A DNA stretch of 64,000 nucleotides, taken from NCBI GenBank assembly GCA_003326205.1, contig LWTK01000036.1, forward strand, positions 124,001-188,000, in the 5' to 3' direction. Of this stretch, positions 52,719 through 61,873 are shown one piece after another (the stretch's first letter is position 1; every line of letters starts with the position of its first letter). A program made the translations under genes and the position numbers. The notes under the pieces were generated by a model. The model had not been told where the DNA came from, did not search any database, and saw nothing but the letters and a program-made list of their open reading frames with translations. This DNA comes from Nostoc sp. ATCC 43529. Its GTDB lineage: Bacteria > Cyanobacteriota > Cyanobacteriia > Cyanobacteriales > Nostocaceae.

Positions 52719-54386
52719 TTACAGCTTAATTTCTTTACTGAGCATTTTAATCTCAGTACCAGGATAGTAGAATTGCAGAATTTTCTGATTCGACCAACCC
52801 AGTTTAGCTAAATTTTGAGCGCCAGTTTGACTCAAGCCGACTCCATGTCCCAAACCACCACCAATAAAGGCGTATCCCCATAGTTCTGGTTTGCCTTTGT
52901 TTAAAGGTTCTATATAAAAAAGTGTACTTGTGGGAGCAGCAAAAGCACTGCGAACCTCGTCTTTATGAAGAATAAAGGTACTGTTATCAGTTTTGACTGC
53001 AAGTTCGAGGATGCGTCCACTCTCGCTTCGCTTCACCACAGCCATAGCTTGAATTGTCTTAAATTTGGCATGAGGGCTATTTTTAGAAAGCAAAAATTTC
53101 TGTAAATCCTTGATAATATCCTCGATAGGGGTTTCTCTACGCCAACGAAACATATTCCACTTGCTTTCATTAAAACCTTGCCGCATGTTAATAAACTTTT
53201 GAAAGTTCTTTTCATCGGCTAAATTTTGCTTCGATAAGTTCCAAAGATTAGTTGCAGCATCGACTACAGGACGCAGATAAGGACGATCCTCACCATTCCA
53301 GACATCGCTGAAGGAAGCGGTGACACCGCCAGTGGTGGAAGAATACAAGGCGTCTACTAGTTCGTTTTTATAAGTCAGTACCTTACCCCTAGTTGCAGCG
53401 ATCGCTTGGTCTGTTTTCGGTGCTGCTCCATTGAGTCCATAATAAACTTGGCAGTGTGTATCAGCACACAACTGATAATTATCTGCGGCAAATCTACGTA
53501 AATTTCTCAAGGCATAAGTCCGAGCAAGAATTGTTTGCGCTTCTAGGGCTGCTGTTGGTGCATCAGTGCCTATTTCATGAGGCACAACCCCACGCAAATA
53601 AGTTTCTAAGAGTACTTGGTTAACTAAAGTGTATGTCCCGTAAGCGTTTGGTTGTAAATTTAGCCGCCCTGCATAGAGACGAGCATTCTGTGGTTTATCG
53701 CTTTTATTCACCCGAATCAAGTTTTTCTCGGTGCTAATTTCTAACTCATTCGGACTGTAGCGCTTACCATCCACTACCCAACTAACTCGCGGCACTTGTT
53801 TGGTAACTTTACTATCAAGATATGCTTTTTCTTGATTAGCAGCTTGGATGTTCTGCAACAACAACCGTCGCAATAAAGGAGTGCTGTAAACGTCGCGTTT
53901 TGCCCAAACCTGCCAGCGTTCTGGCTGGGCTACTTCCACTTCCATTCCCTGAGAACGCCATTTTTTTGCACTGTCCTCCGCAGTTTCAAAGGTGCGGTAT
54001 GTACCCAAGACTACCACTTCTTCAACTGCTGGCTGGGATAAACCTTGCATAACTGTTTCCAGCTTGACAGGCTTATTGGTAACCACAACTTCCTGCTTGT
54101 TACCCGTTTGAAATTTTAGCTTTAAGCGATCGCCTTTTGTCGCCTCCAGTTGCAGCTTCGCTGTGGCATCGGCGCCAAATCGTTGCACAATCCCAATTTT
54201 CAGTTCTACATCGCGGATATTGCTCTCAGGCGCCGATGCCGCAGTTAGTCCCGATAGGCTAAATGTCGCCACCAGAGTGTAGGAAAAACGCCAAAAGGAA
54301 AATTTCATAGCTCCCTGATTTTGCCCCTGAATGCGGCGTTGAAGCTGATTTTCCAATTGCTTTGTAACGCGGTCTTTTTGTCGCAT
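52719..54386 (-). CDS. SpoIID/LytB-domain protein (about 555 aa)
   Basis: The second half is the SpoIID domain: LNLQPNAYGTYTLVNQVLLE, YLRGVVPHEIGTDAPTAALE, AQTILARTYAL, the CADTHCQVYYGL segment and the late GGGLGHGVGLSQTGAQNLAK. SpoIID is a lytic transglycosylase that cuts denuded peptidoglycan; cyanobacterial members are little studied. A signal peptide (FSFWRFSYTLVATFSLSGLTAASA) and a SPOR-like segment (GTYRTFETAEDSAKKWRSQG) precede it. ATG at 54386 has GGAG six bases upstream; ATG at 54308, right at the signal peptide, is the alternative. It is divergent from the sulfiredoxin gene. Confidence 0.82.
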   Translation of the reverse strand: MRQKDRVTKQLENQLQRRIQGQNQGAMKFSFWRFSYTLVATFSLSGLTAASAPESNIRDVELKIGIVQRFGADATAKLQLEATKGDRLKLKFQTGNKQEVVVTNKPVKLETVMQGLSQPAVEEVVVLGTYRTFETAEDSAKKWRSQGMEVEVAQPERWQVWAKRDVYSTPLLRRLLLQNIQAANQEKAYLDSKVTKQVPRVSWVVDGKRYSPNELEISTEKNLIRVNKSDKPQNARLYAGRLNLQPNAYGTYTLVNQVLLETYLRGVVPHEIGTDAPTAALEAQTILARTYALRNLRRFAADNYQLCADTHCQVYYGLNGAAPKTDQAIAATRGKVLTYKNELVDALYSSTTGGVTASFSDVWNGEDRPYLRPVVDAATNLWNLSKQNLADEKNFQKFINMRQGFNESKWNMFRWRRETPIEDIIKDLQKFLLSKNSPHAKFKTIQAMAVVKRSESGRILELAVKTDNSTFILHKDEVRSAFAAPTSTLFYIEPLNKGKPELWGYAFIGGGLGHGVGLSQTGAQNLAKLGWSNQKILQFYYPGTEIKMLSKEIKL

Positions 54387-54507
54387 GAGTGCTCCAATGA
54401 TACCATTACCAGTTTTGCCCAAATAAATATCACTTAGTTGCGAAACAAAGTCATAACGATTATGATTTATATAAAGGTACAAAACAGAACTAGTCGATAA
54501 ACTCCTT

Positions 54508-54771
54508 ATGGTTAGAGTCCAAGAAATTCCATTAAATCAGATTAAACGCCCGTTGCCCCGTGCAAACGATCCGAATAAAGTACAAGCCTTAATGGAATCG
54601 ATTGCCGAAATTGGGCAGCAAGAACCGATAGATGTTCTAGAAGTAGATGGACAATATTATGGCTTTTCTGGTTGCCATCGGTATGAAGCTTGCCAGCGAT
54701 TAGGCAAAGAAACCGTTTTAGCCAGAGTCCGTAAAGCACCCCGTAGCGTTTTGAAAATGCACTTGGCATAG
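54508..54771 (+). CDS. srx: Sulfiredoxin (87 aa)
   Basis: Sulfiredoxin uses ATP to repair over-oxidised (sulfinic) 2-Cys peroxiredoxin. The ParB-like fold is evident (IPLNQIKRPLPRANDPNKVQ), and the catalytic signature GFSGCHRYEA contains Cys56 and the nearby His/Arg. Length equals that of cyanobacterial enzymes. The Dps gene follows on the same strand after 123 bases of repeat DNA, a sensible oxidative-stress neighbour. ATG at 54508; no strong Shine-Dalgarno is visible. Confidence 0.9.
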   Translation: MVRVQEIPLNQIKRPLPRANDPNKVQALMESIAEIGQQEPIDVLEVDGQYYGFSGCHRYEACQRLGKETVLARVRKAPRSVLKMHLA

Positions 54772-54894
54772 AAAATGGGAATGGGGAGATGGGGAGAGGC
54801 GGGGACGCGGGGACACGGAGAATAACCAATGCCCAATGCCCAATGCCCTGTTTGGCCAGTCCCCAATTACATATAACCCAATTAGGAGAAAATT

Positions 54895-55386
54895 ATGTCA
54901 TCACAAGTAACAGTCAAAAACGTGAATATCGGCATTGACGAGGCGAGTAGGGCTAAAATTGCCGAGGGATTATCTCGGCTGTTGGCTGACACCTACACAC
55001 TGTATCTGAAAACTCATAATTTCCATTGGAATGTGACCGGCCCGATGTTCCAAACATTGCACCTGATGTTTGAGACCCAGTATACAGAATTAGCGCTAGC
55101 AGTTGATTTAATTGCTGAAAGAATTAGAGCGCTTGGCTATCCTGCACCAGGAACCTACACCGAATATGCGAAATTAAGTTCGATTCCAGAAACCCCTGGA
55201 GTTCCTAAAGCTGTGGACATGATTAAGTTGCTAGTGGAAGGACAAGAAGCCGTAGTCAGAACTGCACGGTCTATTTTCCCTGTAGTGGACGAAGTTAACG
55301 ACGAACCTACCGCTGATTTATTGACTCAGCGGATGCAAGTACATGAAAAAACAGCTTGGATGTTGAGAAGTTTGCTGGAAGAATAG
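54895..55386 (+). CDS. dps: Dps-family ferritin-like protein (163 aa)
   Basis: Dps forms a 12-subunit shell that oxidises and stores iron with peroxide, protecting DNA. The ferroxidase site at the subunit interface is intact: His44 ([10 protein letters not shown]), His56, Asp71 and Glu75 follow the spacing of the Listeria enzyme. [20 protein letters not shown] is the conserved second helix. The N-terminus is short, so strong DNA binding through a basic tail is unlikely. TAGGAG lies eight bases before the ATG. Filamentous cyanobacteria have several Dps paralogues, and which one this is cannot be said. Confidence 0.92.
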   Translation: MSSQVTVKNVNIGIDEASRAKIAEGLSRLLADTYTLYLKTHNFHWNVTGPMFQTLHLMFETQYTELALAVDLIAERIRALGYPAPGTYTEYAKLSSIPETPGVPKAVDMIKLLVEGQEAVVRTARSIFPVVDEVNDEPTADLLTQRMQVHEKTAWMLRSLLEE

Positions 55387-55388
55387 GA

Positions 55389-55490
55389 ATAGGGACTGGG
55401 GACTGGGGACTGGGGACTGGCGACTAGGAAATAATTCTTTGAACTCTTAATACCCAATACCCAATCCCCAATCCCCAATCCCCAATCCCC
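55389..55490. repeat. GGGGACT heptamers facing CCCAATC octamers
   Basis: GGGGACT units (55392-55425) are followed by CAATCCCC units (55461-55490) that run right up to the ATG at 55492. GGGGACT units also occur at 413-437, and their complement at 56230-56252. Confidence 0.75.
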
Positions 55491-55491
55491 T

Positions 55492-56142
55492 ATGTCCAAT
55501 ATTGATTTGACCCAAAAGTTACAAAATTTAATGCAACGAGTGGGTATTTCTAGTTTTAAATCGCTCAGTCGTGCTGCTGGTGTCTCAGAGCGTCAAATTT
55601 TGCGGTTACGGCAAGGAAAACTAGAGCAGATGCGGGTAGATGTACTGCTGAAGCTGTCGCCAGTGCTACAGATGCCATTGAGTGAATTAGTCACAAATTT
55701 TTCAAGTGTAGAATTATTACAAAATCCAGCTGCTAATCAAGAATTATTACAAGAAATTACAAATTTAAAAATAGAGTACGATCGCTTGCAACTTCAATTA
55801 GAACAGCAGCGAGAAATATTACTACAAGAACTCCAGCAGTCAACTTTACAGCTGCTGGAGTCTTTGTTGTTGCAATGGCCAACAGCAGCACAAAAAGCCC
55901 AGGAAAATCCAGAGTTTGCAGCAGTGAAAATAGTGCCATTAGTGCAGAAACCCCTAGAAAAACTTTTACAAGGGTGGGGAGTGGAAGCGATCGCATCTGT
56001 AGGAACAGAAGTACCCTACGATCCCCAACTACACCAATTGATGGAAGGAACAGCACAACCTGGAGAATTAGTCAAGGTACGCTACACTGGTTACCTTCAA
56101 GGTGACAAGCTACTTTACAGAGCTAAAGTAAGTCCTGTGTGA
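55492..56142 (+). CDS. XRE-type HTH protein with GrpE-like C-terminus (216 aa)
   Basis: Residues 8-70 form an XRE helix-turn-helix (FKSLSRAAGVSERQILRLRQ, then LSPVLQMPLSELV). A coiled coil follows (about 85-125, YDRLQLQLEQQREILLQELQ). The end (GWGVEAIASVGTEVPYDPQL, then GELVKVRYTGYLQGDKLLYR) resembles the beta-wing of GrpE, the nucleotide-exchange factor of DnaK. The combination suggests a DNA-bound protein that talks to DnaK, for example a heat-responsive regulator, but that is inference. It lacks the usual long GrpE N-terminal helix pair. Its start codon directly follows CAATCCCC repeats. Confidence 0.65.
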   Translation: MSNIDLTQKLQNLMQRVGISSFKSLSRAAGVSERQILRLRQGKLEQMRVDVLLKLSPVLQMPLSELVTNFSSVELLQNPAANQELLQEITNLKIEYDRLQLQLEQQREILLQELQQSTLQLLESLLLQWPTAAQKAQENPEFAAVKIVPLVQKPLEKLLQGWGVEAIASVGTEVPYDPQLHQLMEGTAQPGELVKVRYTGYLQGDKLLYRAKVSPV

Positions 56143-56151
56143 AAGGGATTG

Positions 56152-56252
56152 GGGAAGTCTGGGGAGTGTGGGAACAGAGGGGGGAAAGATTTCTTCCCCA
56201 TCCTCCCACACTTCCTGCTTGCCCCATGCCCAGTCCCCAGTCCCCAGTCCCT
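56152..56252. repeat. Dispersed repeat, copy 2 of 34524-34592, plus CCCCAGT heptamers
   Basis: The block GGGGAAGTCTGGGGAG to CTTGCCCCATGCCC parallels 34524-34592 and is followed by CCCCAGT units (56230-56252). The rest of the gap to 56443 has no gene. Confidence 0.6.
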
Positions 56253-56443
56253 CCAATCTCCTGAGCAAGTCAGGAATTATAAGTTAACAGTGGGGAGTTA
56301 TAAATCATAAATTCTCAGTTTTAGTATTGTCTGTTGAGAAATAACAGACACAGGGAATACTAAAGCAGCAGAAGCGATGCCTCAGATAACTTTTTTGAAA
56401 GGGAAGGTGCATCTAAACTCCAGTTATAAACAGGACTTAGGGT

Positions 56444-58495
56444 ATGGAAAAGGACAACAAAACAAATGAGTTTCCCAATCAATTATGGGAACTCGTCAGC
56501 ACTTGTCCAGTTAAAAACCAACAGGAAAATGTCTCTATTGCCTTTCTATTGCAGATTGTTAACGATATCAAGAAGCTTCAACGAACCCACGAAGCACTCC
56601 AGCAAGCTTATGCACAACTGGAAAGACAAGTAGAAGAACGGACTCAAGAATTAATCAAAACTAACGAGGCACTACAAGCTGAGATTGCTCAACGACAACA
56701 GGTAGAAGCAGAATTAATGCTTTACAAGCAAGCGGTAGAAAGCTCTAGTGATGCTATTGGTATAGCGGATGCTGCGGGTAATCACATCTACCAAAATTCG
56801 GCATTTTCCAAATTGTATGAATGTGAAACTGTACAGGACTTCATGAAATTTGGAGGCTTTTCTGCTGTGTTTACTAACTCAGCAGTTGCCAAAGAAATAT
56901 GGCAAGTTACTATTTCGGGTAAGTCTTGGATAGGTGAGGTTGAGCAAAAGTCTGCTAGTGGTCGGATTATGCAGACTTTCCTCCGGTCTTATTCTCTGAA
57001 AGATTCCACAGGTCAGAATGTTGGTTTTGTTGGTGCAATTACTGACATCACCGAGGGTAAACTGGCAGAAGTGCAACTCCAAGAGAAAGAGCAATTCCTC
57101 CGCACTGTCTACGAGGGATCTGAACATTTAATATTTGTAGTAGATGTTCTAGAAGATGGTGACTTTCGTTTCGCAGATTGGAACTTAGCCACAGAACGTG
57201 TCGTTGGTCTGAGCGGCGCACAAGTAAAAGATAAAACACCAGAAGATATAGTCGGTGTTGTGAATGGTGCGGCAGTTCGTCAGAGATATAAAACTTGTTT
57301 AAAAGCAGGTAAGGCTATTACCTACGAAGAATGCTTGAATTTTCAAGGTGAAGAAATTTGGTCGCTAACTACGATTAATCCACTCAAAGACTGTAAGGGT
57401 AGAATTTATCGGTTGGTGGGAACAACGGTTGATATCACTGAGCGTATACGAGCAGAAACTCAGTTAAAACAGCAGGCAGAAGACTTAGCAAAAGCTCTCA
57501 ATGAACTCCAGCAAACTCAAATGCAGCTTGTCCAAAGTGAGAAAATGTCAGGTTTGGGACAATTGGTGGCGGGTGTTGCTCACGAAATCAATAACCCTGT
57601 GAATTTTATTTACGGCAATCTCGCCCACGCCAACGACTACATTCAAGACTTAGTGGGATTCATTCGATATCAACAACTCCATCCCCATCCCATATCTGAA
57701 ATTGAAGAATTAGCAGCAGAGATTGACTTAGAATTTTTGATAGAGGACTTGCCTAAACTTCTCAACTCAATGAAGATTGGCGCCCAGCGTATTCGAGAGA
57801 TCGTTTTATCTTTACGCAATTTCTCTCGCATGGATGAAGCTGATATGAAAGAAGTAAATATCCATGAGGGAATCGATAGTACTCTGATGATTCTGGAACA
57901 TCGGATCAAGGCTACACCCAACCGCCCTGCCATTCAAATTATTAAAGAATACAGTAATTTGCCTTTAGTGGAATGCTATGCAGGGCAACTCAATCAGGTA
58001 TTTATGAATATTTTGGCAAATGCGATCGATGCTTTAGAAGAGGCAATGGGAAATGCTGAATGGGGAATAGAAAGTGGGGAGATGGGGAGACTTGTACTGA
58101 GCGGAGCCGAAGTATGGGGAGATGAGGCTGAGGGGCAGGGGGTAGGGGGCAAGGTAGAAAATCTTCCTCTCTTCCTTGTTCCCATGCCCAATGCCCAATG
58201 CCCTATGCCCAATGCCCTATGTCTAATTCCGACGATTCGCATTCATACTGAACTCACTAGGGAAAAACAAGTTGTTATTCGTATTGCTGACAATGGATTG
58301 GGAATACCGAAGCAAGTGAAACAGCGACTTTTTGACCCGTTTTTTAGTACTAAGCCCATTGGTAAAGGCACTGGTATGGGTTTGTCTATTAGCTACCAAA
58401 TTATTTCACAAAAGCATGGTGGCAGCTTGGAATGCATTTCGCAGCCAGGAAGTGGGGCTGAATTTGTGGTTACTATTCCTCTTAGCCAAAAATAA
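56444..58495 (+). CDS. PAS-domain sensor histidine kinase (683 aa)
   Basis: An N-terminal coiled coil (about 40-95) leads to two PAS domains (about 95-205 and 215-335). A second coil follows, then a HisKA-type region with His380 in GVAHEINNP and an ATPase domain with an intact N box (NILANAIDAL, Asn526), G1 (IADNGLGIP) and G2 (GKGTGMGLSISY). It is probably soluble, since no membrane segment is seen. Residues about 536-594 (VPMPNAQCPMPNALC) are a translated repeat insertion between the N and G1 boxes. This is a place where the ATP lid region tolerates length change, so activity may survive. No response regulator is adjacent. Confidence 0.88.
   Translation: MEKDNKTNEFPNQLWELVSTCPVKNQQENVSIAFLLQIVNDIKKLQRTHEALQQAYAQLERQVEERTQELIKTNEALQAEIAQRQQVEAELMLYKQAVESSSDAIGIADAAGNHIYQNSAFSKLYECETVQDFMKFGGFSAVFTNSAVAKEIWQVTISGKSWIGEVEQKSASGRIMQTFLRSYSLKDSTGQNVGFVGAITDITEGKLAEVQLQEKEQFLRTVYEGSEHLIFVVDVLEDGDFRFADWNLATERVVGLSGAQVKDKTPEDIVGVVNGAAVRQRYKTCLKAGKAITYEECLNFQGEEIWSLTTINPLKDCKGRIYRLVGTTVDITERIRAETQLKQQAEDLAKALNELQQTQMQLVQSEKMSGLGQLVAGVAHEINNPVNFIYGNLAHANDYIQDLVGFIRYQQLHPHPISEIEELAAEIDLEFLIEDLPKLLNSMKIGAQRIREIVLSLRNFSRMDEADMKEVNIHEGIDSTLMILEHRIKATPNRPAIQIIKEYSNLPLVECYAGQLNQVFMNILANAIDALEEAMGNAEWGIESGEMGRLVLSGAEVWGDEAEGQGVGGKVENLPLFLVPMPNAQCPMPNALCLIPTIRIHTELTREKQVVIRIADNGLGIPKQVKQRLFDPFFSTKPIGKGTGMGLSISYQIISQKHGGSLECISQPGSGAEFVVTIPLSQK
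58049..58226. repeat. Repeat DNA inserted in frame within the histidine kinase gene
   Basis: GGGGAGATGGGGAGA text is followed by CCCAATGCCCAATGCCCTATG heptamers, the same kind as the intergenic arrays at 42550-42590 and 54826-54850. The frame stays open through 178 bases. Confidence 0.75.
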
Positions 58496-58946
58496 ACTAC
58501 TACCTTCATGCCATAAAGCGATTTAATTTGTATGTTTGAGATTGGCGTTAACCCAAATCAAAATTATTGGCTTTAGTTTTTCAAATCAGAACTTAAATTC
58601 ATCGAATTATGTAAACTATGATACATAAACAGACTAAATATTAGCTATGATAATTTATCAAAATTTTAAATAAATTCAATATATTTATAAATAATATTAT
58701 TAAATGCTAACTAATTGAATATTTTGAGAAAGATTTATACTAAGGCATTGTAGGAGCGATCGCTCTTTTATTTAAATGAAGAATCAACAGTCAATATTTA
58801 TCAAGGTTTCAGTTAGGAATTTCAAAAAATGAACGCTCTAGTACTATTCAATTTGATTCTTTACTTGTAGATAGTTAAAAAATTCCTAGATCGGTATATA
58901 ATAGCAAAATCCAAACAACATTTACACAAATCACGGTGAAATAATT
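58496..58946. other. AT-rich intergenic region
   Basis: No gene or strong hairpin is seen. It should hold the promoter of the STAS gene near its right end. Confidence 0.4.
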
Positions 58947-59273
58947 ATGAGAGAAGAAGTCAAAGTTATTAAACTCAGTGGGAGTCTGAACTCCACAACC
59001 TCACAAGAATTTAGGCAAAATATTACTAAAATTCTCGAAGTTGGCGTGAAAACCGTCTTACTTGATTTTCAAGATGTAACTTTTATGGATAGTTCAGGTT
59101 TGGGAGCTTTAGTCTTAGCTTTCAAAACCTTGAGAGCAGCAGATATTCAGCTTGTTATCTGTTCAATTAATGAGCAAGTCAGAATATTATTTGAATTGAC
59201 TAATATGGATAAGATATTTGAAATATTTCCTACCCAAGAAGCATTTAATCAGGTTTTATTGTCCAAAACTTAG
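58947..59273 (+). CDS. STAS-domain anti-sigma factor antagonist (108 aa)
   Basis: The protein is one STAS domain with FQDVTFMDSSGLGALVLAFK; Ser50 in the DSSGLG loop is the site phosphorylated in SpoIIAA/RsbV proteins. In its unphosphorylated form such a protein binds an anti-sigma/kinase partner. The gene ends exactly where the convergent response-regulator/PP2C gene ends, which makes that phosphatase the natural partner. The kinase is not in this window. ATG at 58947. Confidence 0.88.
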   Translation: MREEVKVIKLSGSLNSTTSQEFRQNITKILEVGVKTVLLDFQDVTFMDSSGLGALVLAFKTLRAADIQLVICSINEQVRILFELTNMDKIFEIFPTQEAFNQVLLSKT

Positions 59274-60413
59274 TTAATCGTCGAATTTAACTTGTAAAAT
59301 AGATAAGTCATCATCAAAACCATCTTTGGAGTTGAGAGCTATTAAATAACTCAGTACCCGTTCGAGTTGGCTATCAACAGAATTTTGTAAGCTAACTAAT
59401 AGCTGAATAAAAGCATCTAAACTCCAAAGCGTGCCATCTGATTTAGTGATTTCATAAGCACCGTCACTAAAAATATAGAGGGTACTGAATTTTTCAATAT
59501 TGCAAAATGCATCAATATATTTTGCCTCTGGAAACATCCCAACTGGCATCCCTGGGGTTTTCAAGAGTTTGATTTCGGATTTTCTGGGACATGTGCCGGT
59601 GATTAAAACTGCTGGTGGATGACCTGCACTAGCATAAATTAACTGGCGATTGATTCGGTTGTAAACTCCGTACCAGATTGTAAAGTATTTGTCATTTTGA
59701 TAATTCATCTGAAAGGTATCATTCAAGGCCTTTAAGACATCACTAGGTTGATAGTAATTGAGGCTTTTGAGGGCACGAGAACGAAGCAAATTCATCACAG
59801 AAACCGAGGGAAGAGTGGCTTTGAGTCCGTGTCCAGCAGTATCCAACAAGTAAATTGCCAAATAATCGCTATCAAGCCAGTAATAATCGAAACAGTCACC
59901 GCCGAGTTGTCGTGAGGGAATGAATCGAAAATTGATGTTGAAGGGTTCAGTCATGGGAAAAGGCAGGAGCGATCGCACATATTCTGCGGCTTCTGACATT
60001 TCTGATTCTAAAAGCAACTTTTGAGTCTGCAAATCTCTACTTAATTGATGCAAGCGTAATCCTGCTCTTACCCGTGCTTGCAATTCGTTGTGTTCAATGG
60101 GTTTGGAGATAAAATCATCAGCACCAGCATCTAATCCTTTAACACAATCGGCAACGGAATCTAAAGATGTTAATAAAATAAAAAATGTGGTGGAAAATTG
60201 CGGATCTGTTTTAATGCGGTGGCAGACCTCCAGACCATTCAACCCCGGCATGATCCAATCACAAATAATTAGTGCTGGATGGCAAGCCAACGCCTTTTCT
60301 ATTCCCTCTTCGCCGCTACTGGCAGCAATTACTTCATACCCCTGTTTTTCCAACATCCTTTTCAGGAGTATTTTTATTGAAGGATCGTCATCAATTATTA
60401 GTATTTGATACAT
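59274..60413 (-). CDS. Response regulator with PP2C/SpoIIE-type phosphatase output (379 aa)
   Basis: The receiver domain (residues 1-120) has IIDDD, the phosphorylated Asp52 in CDWIMPG, LLTS and the KP lysine (ISKPIE). A helical linker follows, then a SpoIIE/PP2C domain with RQLGGDCFDYYWLD, LLDTAGHG, ASAGHPPAVL, IFSDGAYE and the final GFDDDLSILQV, giving all the Asp residues for two metals. This is an RsbU-like switch: receiver phosphorylation would turn on dephosphorylation of a STAS protein, probably the one facing it at 58947. ATG at 60413 is preferred over the upstream TTG. Confidence 0.92.
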   Translation of the reverse strand: MYQILIIDDDPSIKILLKRMLEKQGYEVIAASSGEEGIEKALACHPALIICDWIMPGLNGLEVCHRIKTDPQFSTTFFILLTSLDSVADCVKGLDAGADDFISKPIEHNELQARVRAGLRLHQLSRDLQTQKLLLESEMSEAAEYVRSLLPFPMTEPFNINFRFIPSRQLGGDCFDYYWLDSDYLAIYLLDTAGHGLKATLPSVSVMNLLRSRALKSLNYYQPSDVLKALNDTFQMNYQNDKYFTIWYGVYNRINRQLIYASAGHPPAVLITGTCPRKSEIKLLKTPGMPVGMFPEAKYIDAFCNIEKFSTLYIFSDGAYEITKSDGTLWSLDAFIQLLVSLQNSVDSQLERVLSYLIALNSKDGFDDDLSILQVKFDD

Positions 60414-60711
60414 AGAAGGTTGCACGAACAACTAATTAACAATTTGCTGTAAATATAAAAAAATAAAATATGATATGGACTAGTTCCTTAATGCTCGAAG
60501 AATACCTAATTTTTTCACTAACTGCAAAAAACAGCTAGGACGGTCTTTTTGGTCTCTAAAATGAGCGGCTGCCGTCGTAACGACAGCAAAAAAATAGATA
60601 GGTAATATGGCAATCAAAATTTAGTAATATATTAGTAATATTGCTGTATTAATACTACTAACATATTTTTATTTTTCCGTCGAATTTATGAATTTTTAAA
60701 GTCATAAAAGA

Positions 60712-61479
60712 TTATGGAGGTGCAAGCGGATTCAGCCACAGGAGAATGCTGGTTTTCAGCTGATTTAAGTCGCGGTATGCTTCTTGCTTGAACCATTGCC
60801 CTAAGGCATCAAAGGGAGTGAAAGATGTTCCAGTTTGCCATTTGATGTCTTGCCCTAGAGGCGTTGTGTGAGTTCCTGGTAAAGTTTGTGCTGTCACCAT
60901 TTCACCAAAGCGTTCTTGCAAGATTTTGGTTAAAGCTGCTGATTGGTCAATGGTGTCGTTGCTAAATTTTATTAATAAATTACGTCGGATATTGTATCGC
61001 TCTAGGACAAGTCTGTTAGTTTCCAATGGTGAGGGAGTAAACTCTATAGCAAAAGTAGAATTGAATTGTTCTACTAGGGGAATGGCTTCTTTAGCTGCGT
61101 AGTTGTTGAAGGATATTAAAATATTGCCTGCGCGTTCAACTTCATACAGGCTACCTATTAATAAGTGAAGTTTACAGCCCATACTATGCCCAACGCCGTA
61201 AATGGGGAAGTAAAGCTTGCGTAATGCCCCAGAGTCATGTAAGCGTTCGAGGGTGCGGTCAAAGTTGAGCAGCACGGATTTGGCGATCGCTGTATGATCC
61301 AAGGTATTGACGAAAGGTGTGGCAATGACAGCGTAACCTTTACTTGCCAGTTGTTCTAGTAGCCAGCGATAAGTGATGTGCGGTGCAGTGGCGACAAAAG
61401 CACCTCCTAGAAAATGGATGATACCTATGGGATTTCGGGGAATGATTACCCAGTTACCTCTAACTTCTTTCCAGTCCAT
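60712..61479 (-). CDS. DUF1350-family protein, alpha/beta-hydrolase-like (255 aa)
   Basis: The sequence WVIIPRNPIGIIHFLGGAFV, then ITYRWLLEQLASKGYAVIAT and YGVGHSMGCKLHLLI fits DUF1350, found in cyanobacteria and plant plastids. GHSMG is a nucleophile-elbow pattern (Ser in G-x-S-x-G), so hydrolase activity is possible. Function unknown. ATG at 61479 is preferred; a GTG seven codons earlier starts inside a HIP1 octamer. It is monocistronic between repeat-rich gaps. Confidence 0.78.
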   Translation of the reverse strand: MDWKEVRGNWVIIPRNPIGIIHFLGGAFVATAPHITYRWLLEQLASKGYAVIATPFVNTLDHTAIAKSVLLNFDRTLERLHDSGALRKLYFPIYGVGHSMGCKLHLLIGSLYEVERAGNILISFNNYAAKEAIPLVEQFNSTFAIEFTPSPLETNRLVLERYNIRRNLLIKFSNDTIDQSAALTKILQERFGEMVTAQTLPGTHTTPLGQDIKWQTGTSFTPFDALGQWFKQEAYRDLNQLKTSILLWLNPLAPP

Positions 61480-61873
61480 GCCGATAAGCGATCGCTTCAC
61501 GAATAATATTTATGTTAGACGGGGATTGCAACCGTGGGAAGGATTATCGAAAAAGCCTTGGGGCTTTAACGTGCAACAGCGTCTACATTCCAAATAAAAA
61601 AGCTATCTAACTACTAGGTGAACGCGTAGCCTCTCGTACAGAAGAATCGTAGAGTGTGCTTCAGGAAGAAGGGGAAAGGGGAAAGGGGAAAGGGGAAAGG
61701 GGAAAGAAATTGGAGGAGGATTGTGACCTCCCCCAATTAAAGACCTCATTTTATGAGGGGGCTTTAAACCCATTTGAGGAAAGGGGAAAGGAAAAAGATA
61801 CATGCCCTGCAAAATCCATCCCTTTACCCTTTTCCCCTTCCCCTTTCCCCCTTTCTTGGTAAATCTTATATTT
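61480..61873. other. Intergenic region with GGGGAAA heptamers
   Basis: At 61670-61705 five GGGGAAA units stand in tandem, and at 61825-61856 their complement (TTTCCCC, CCCTTTTC) appears, so the region can fold back. No gene is seen. Confidence 0.5.
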
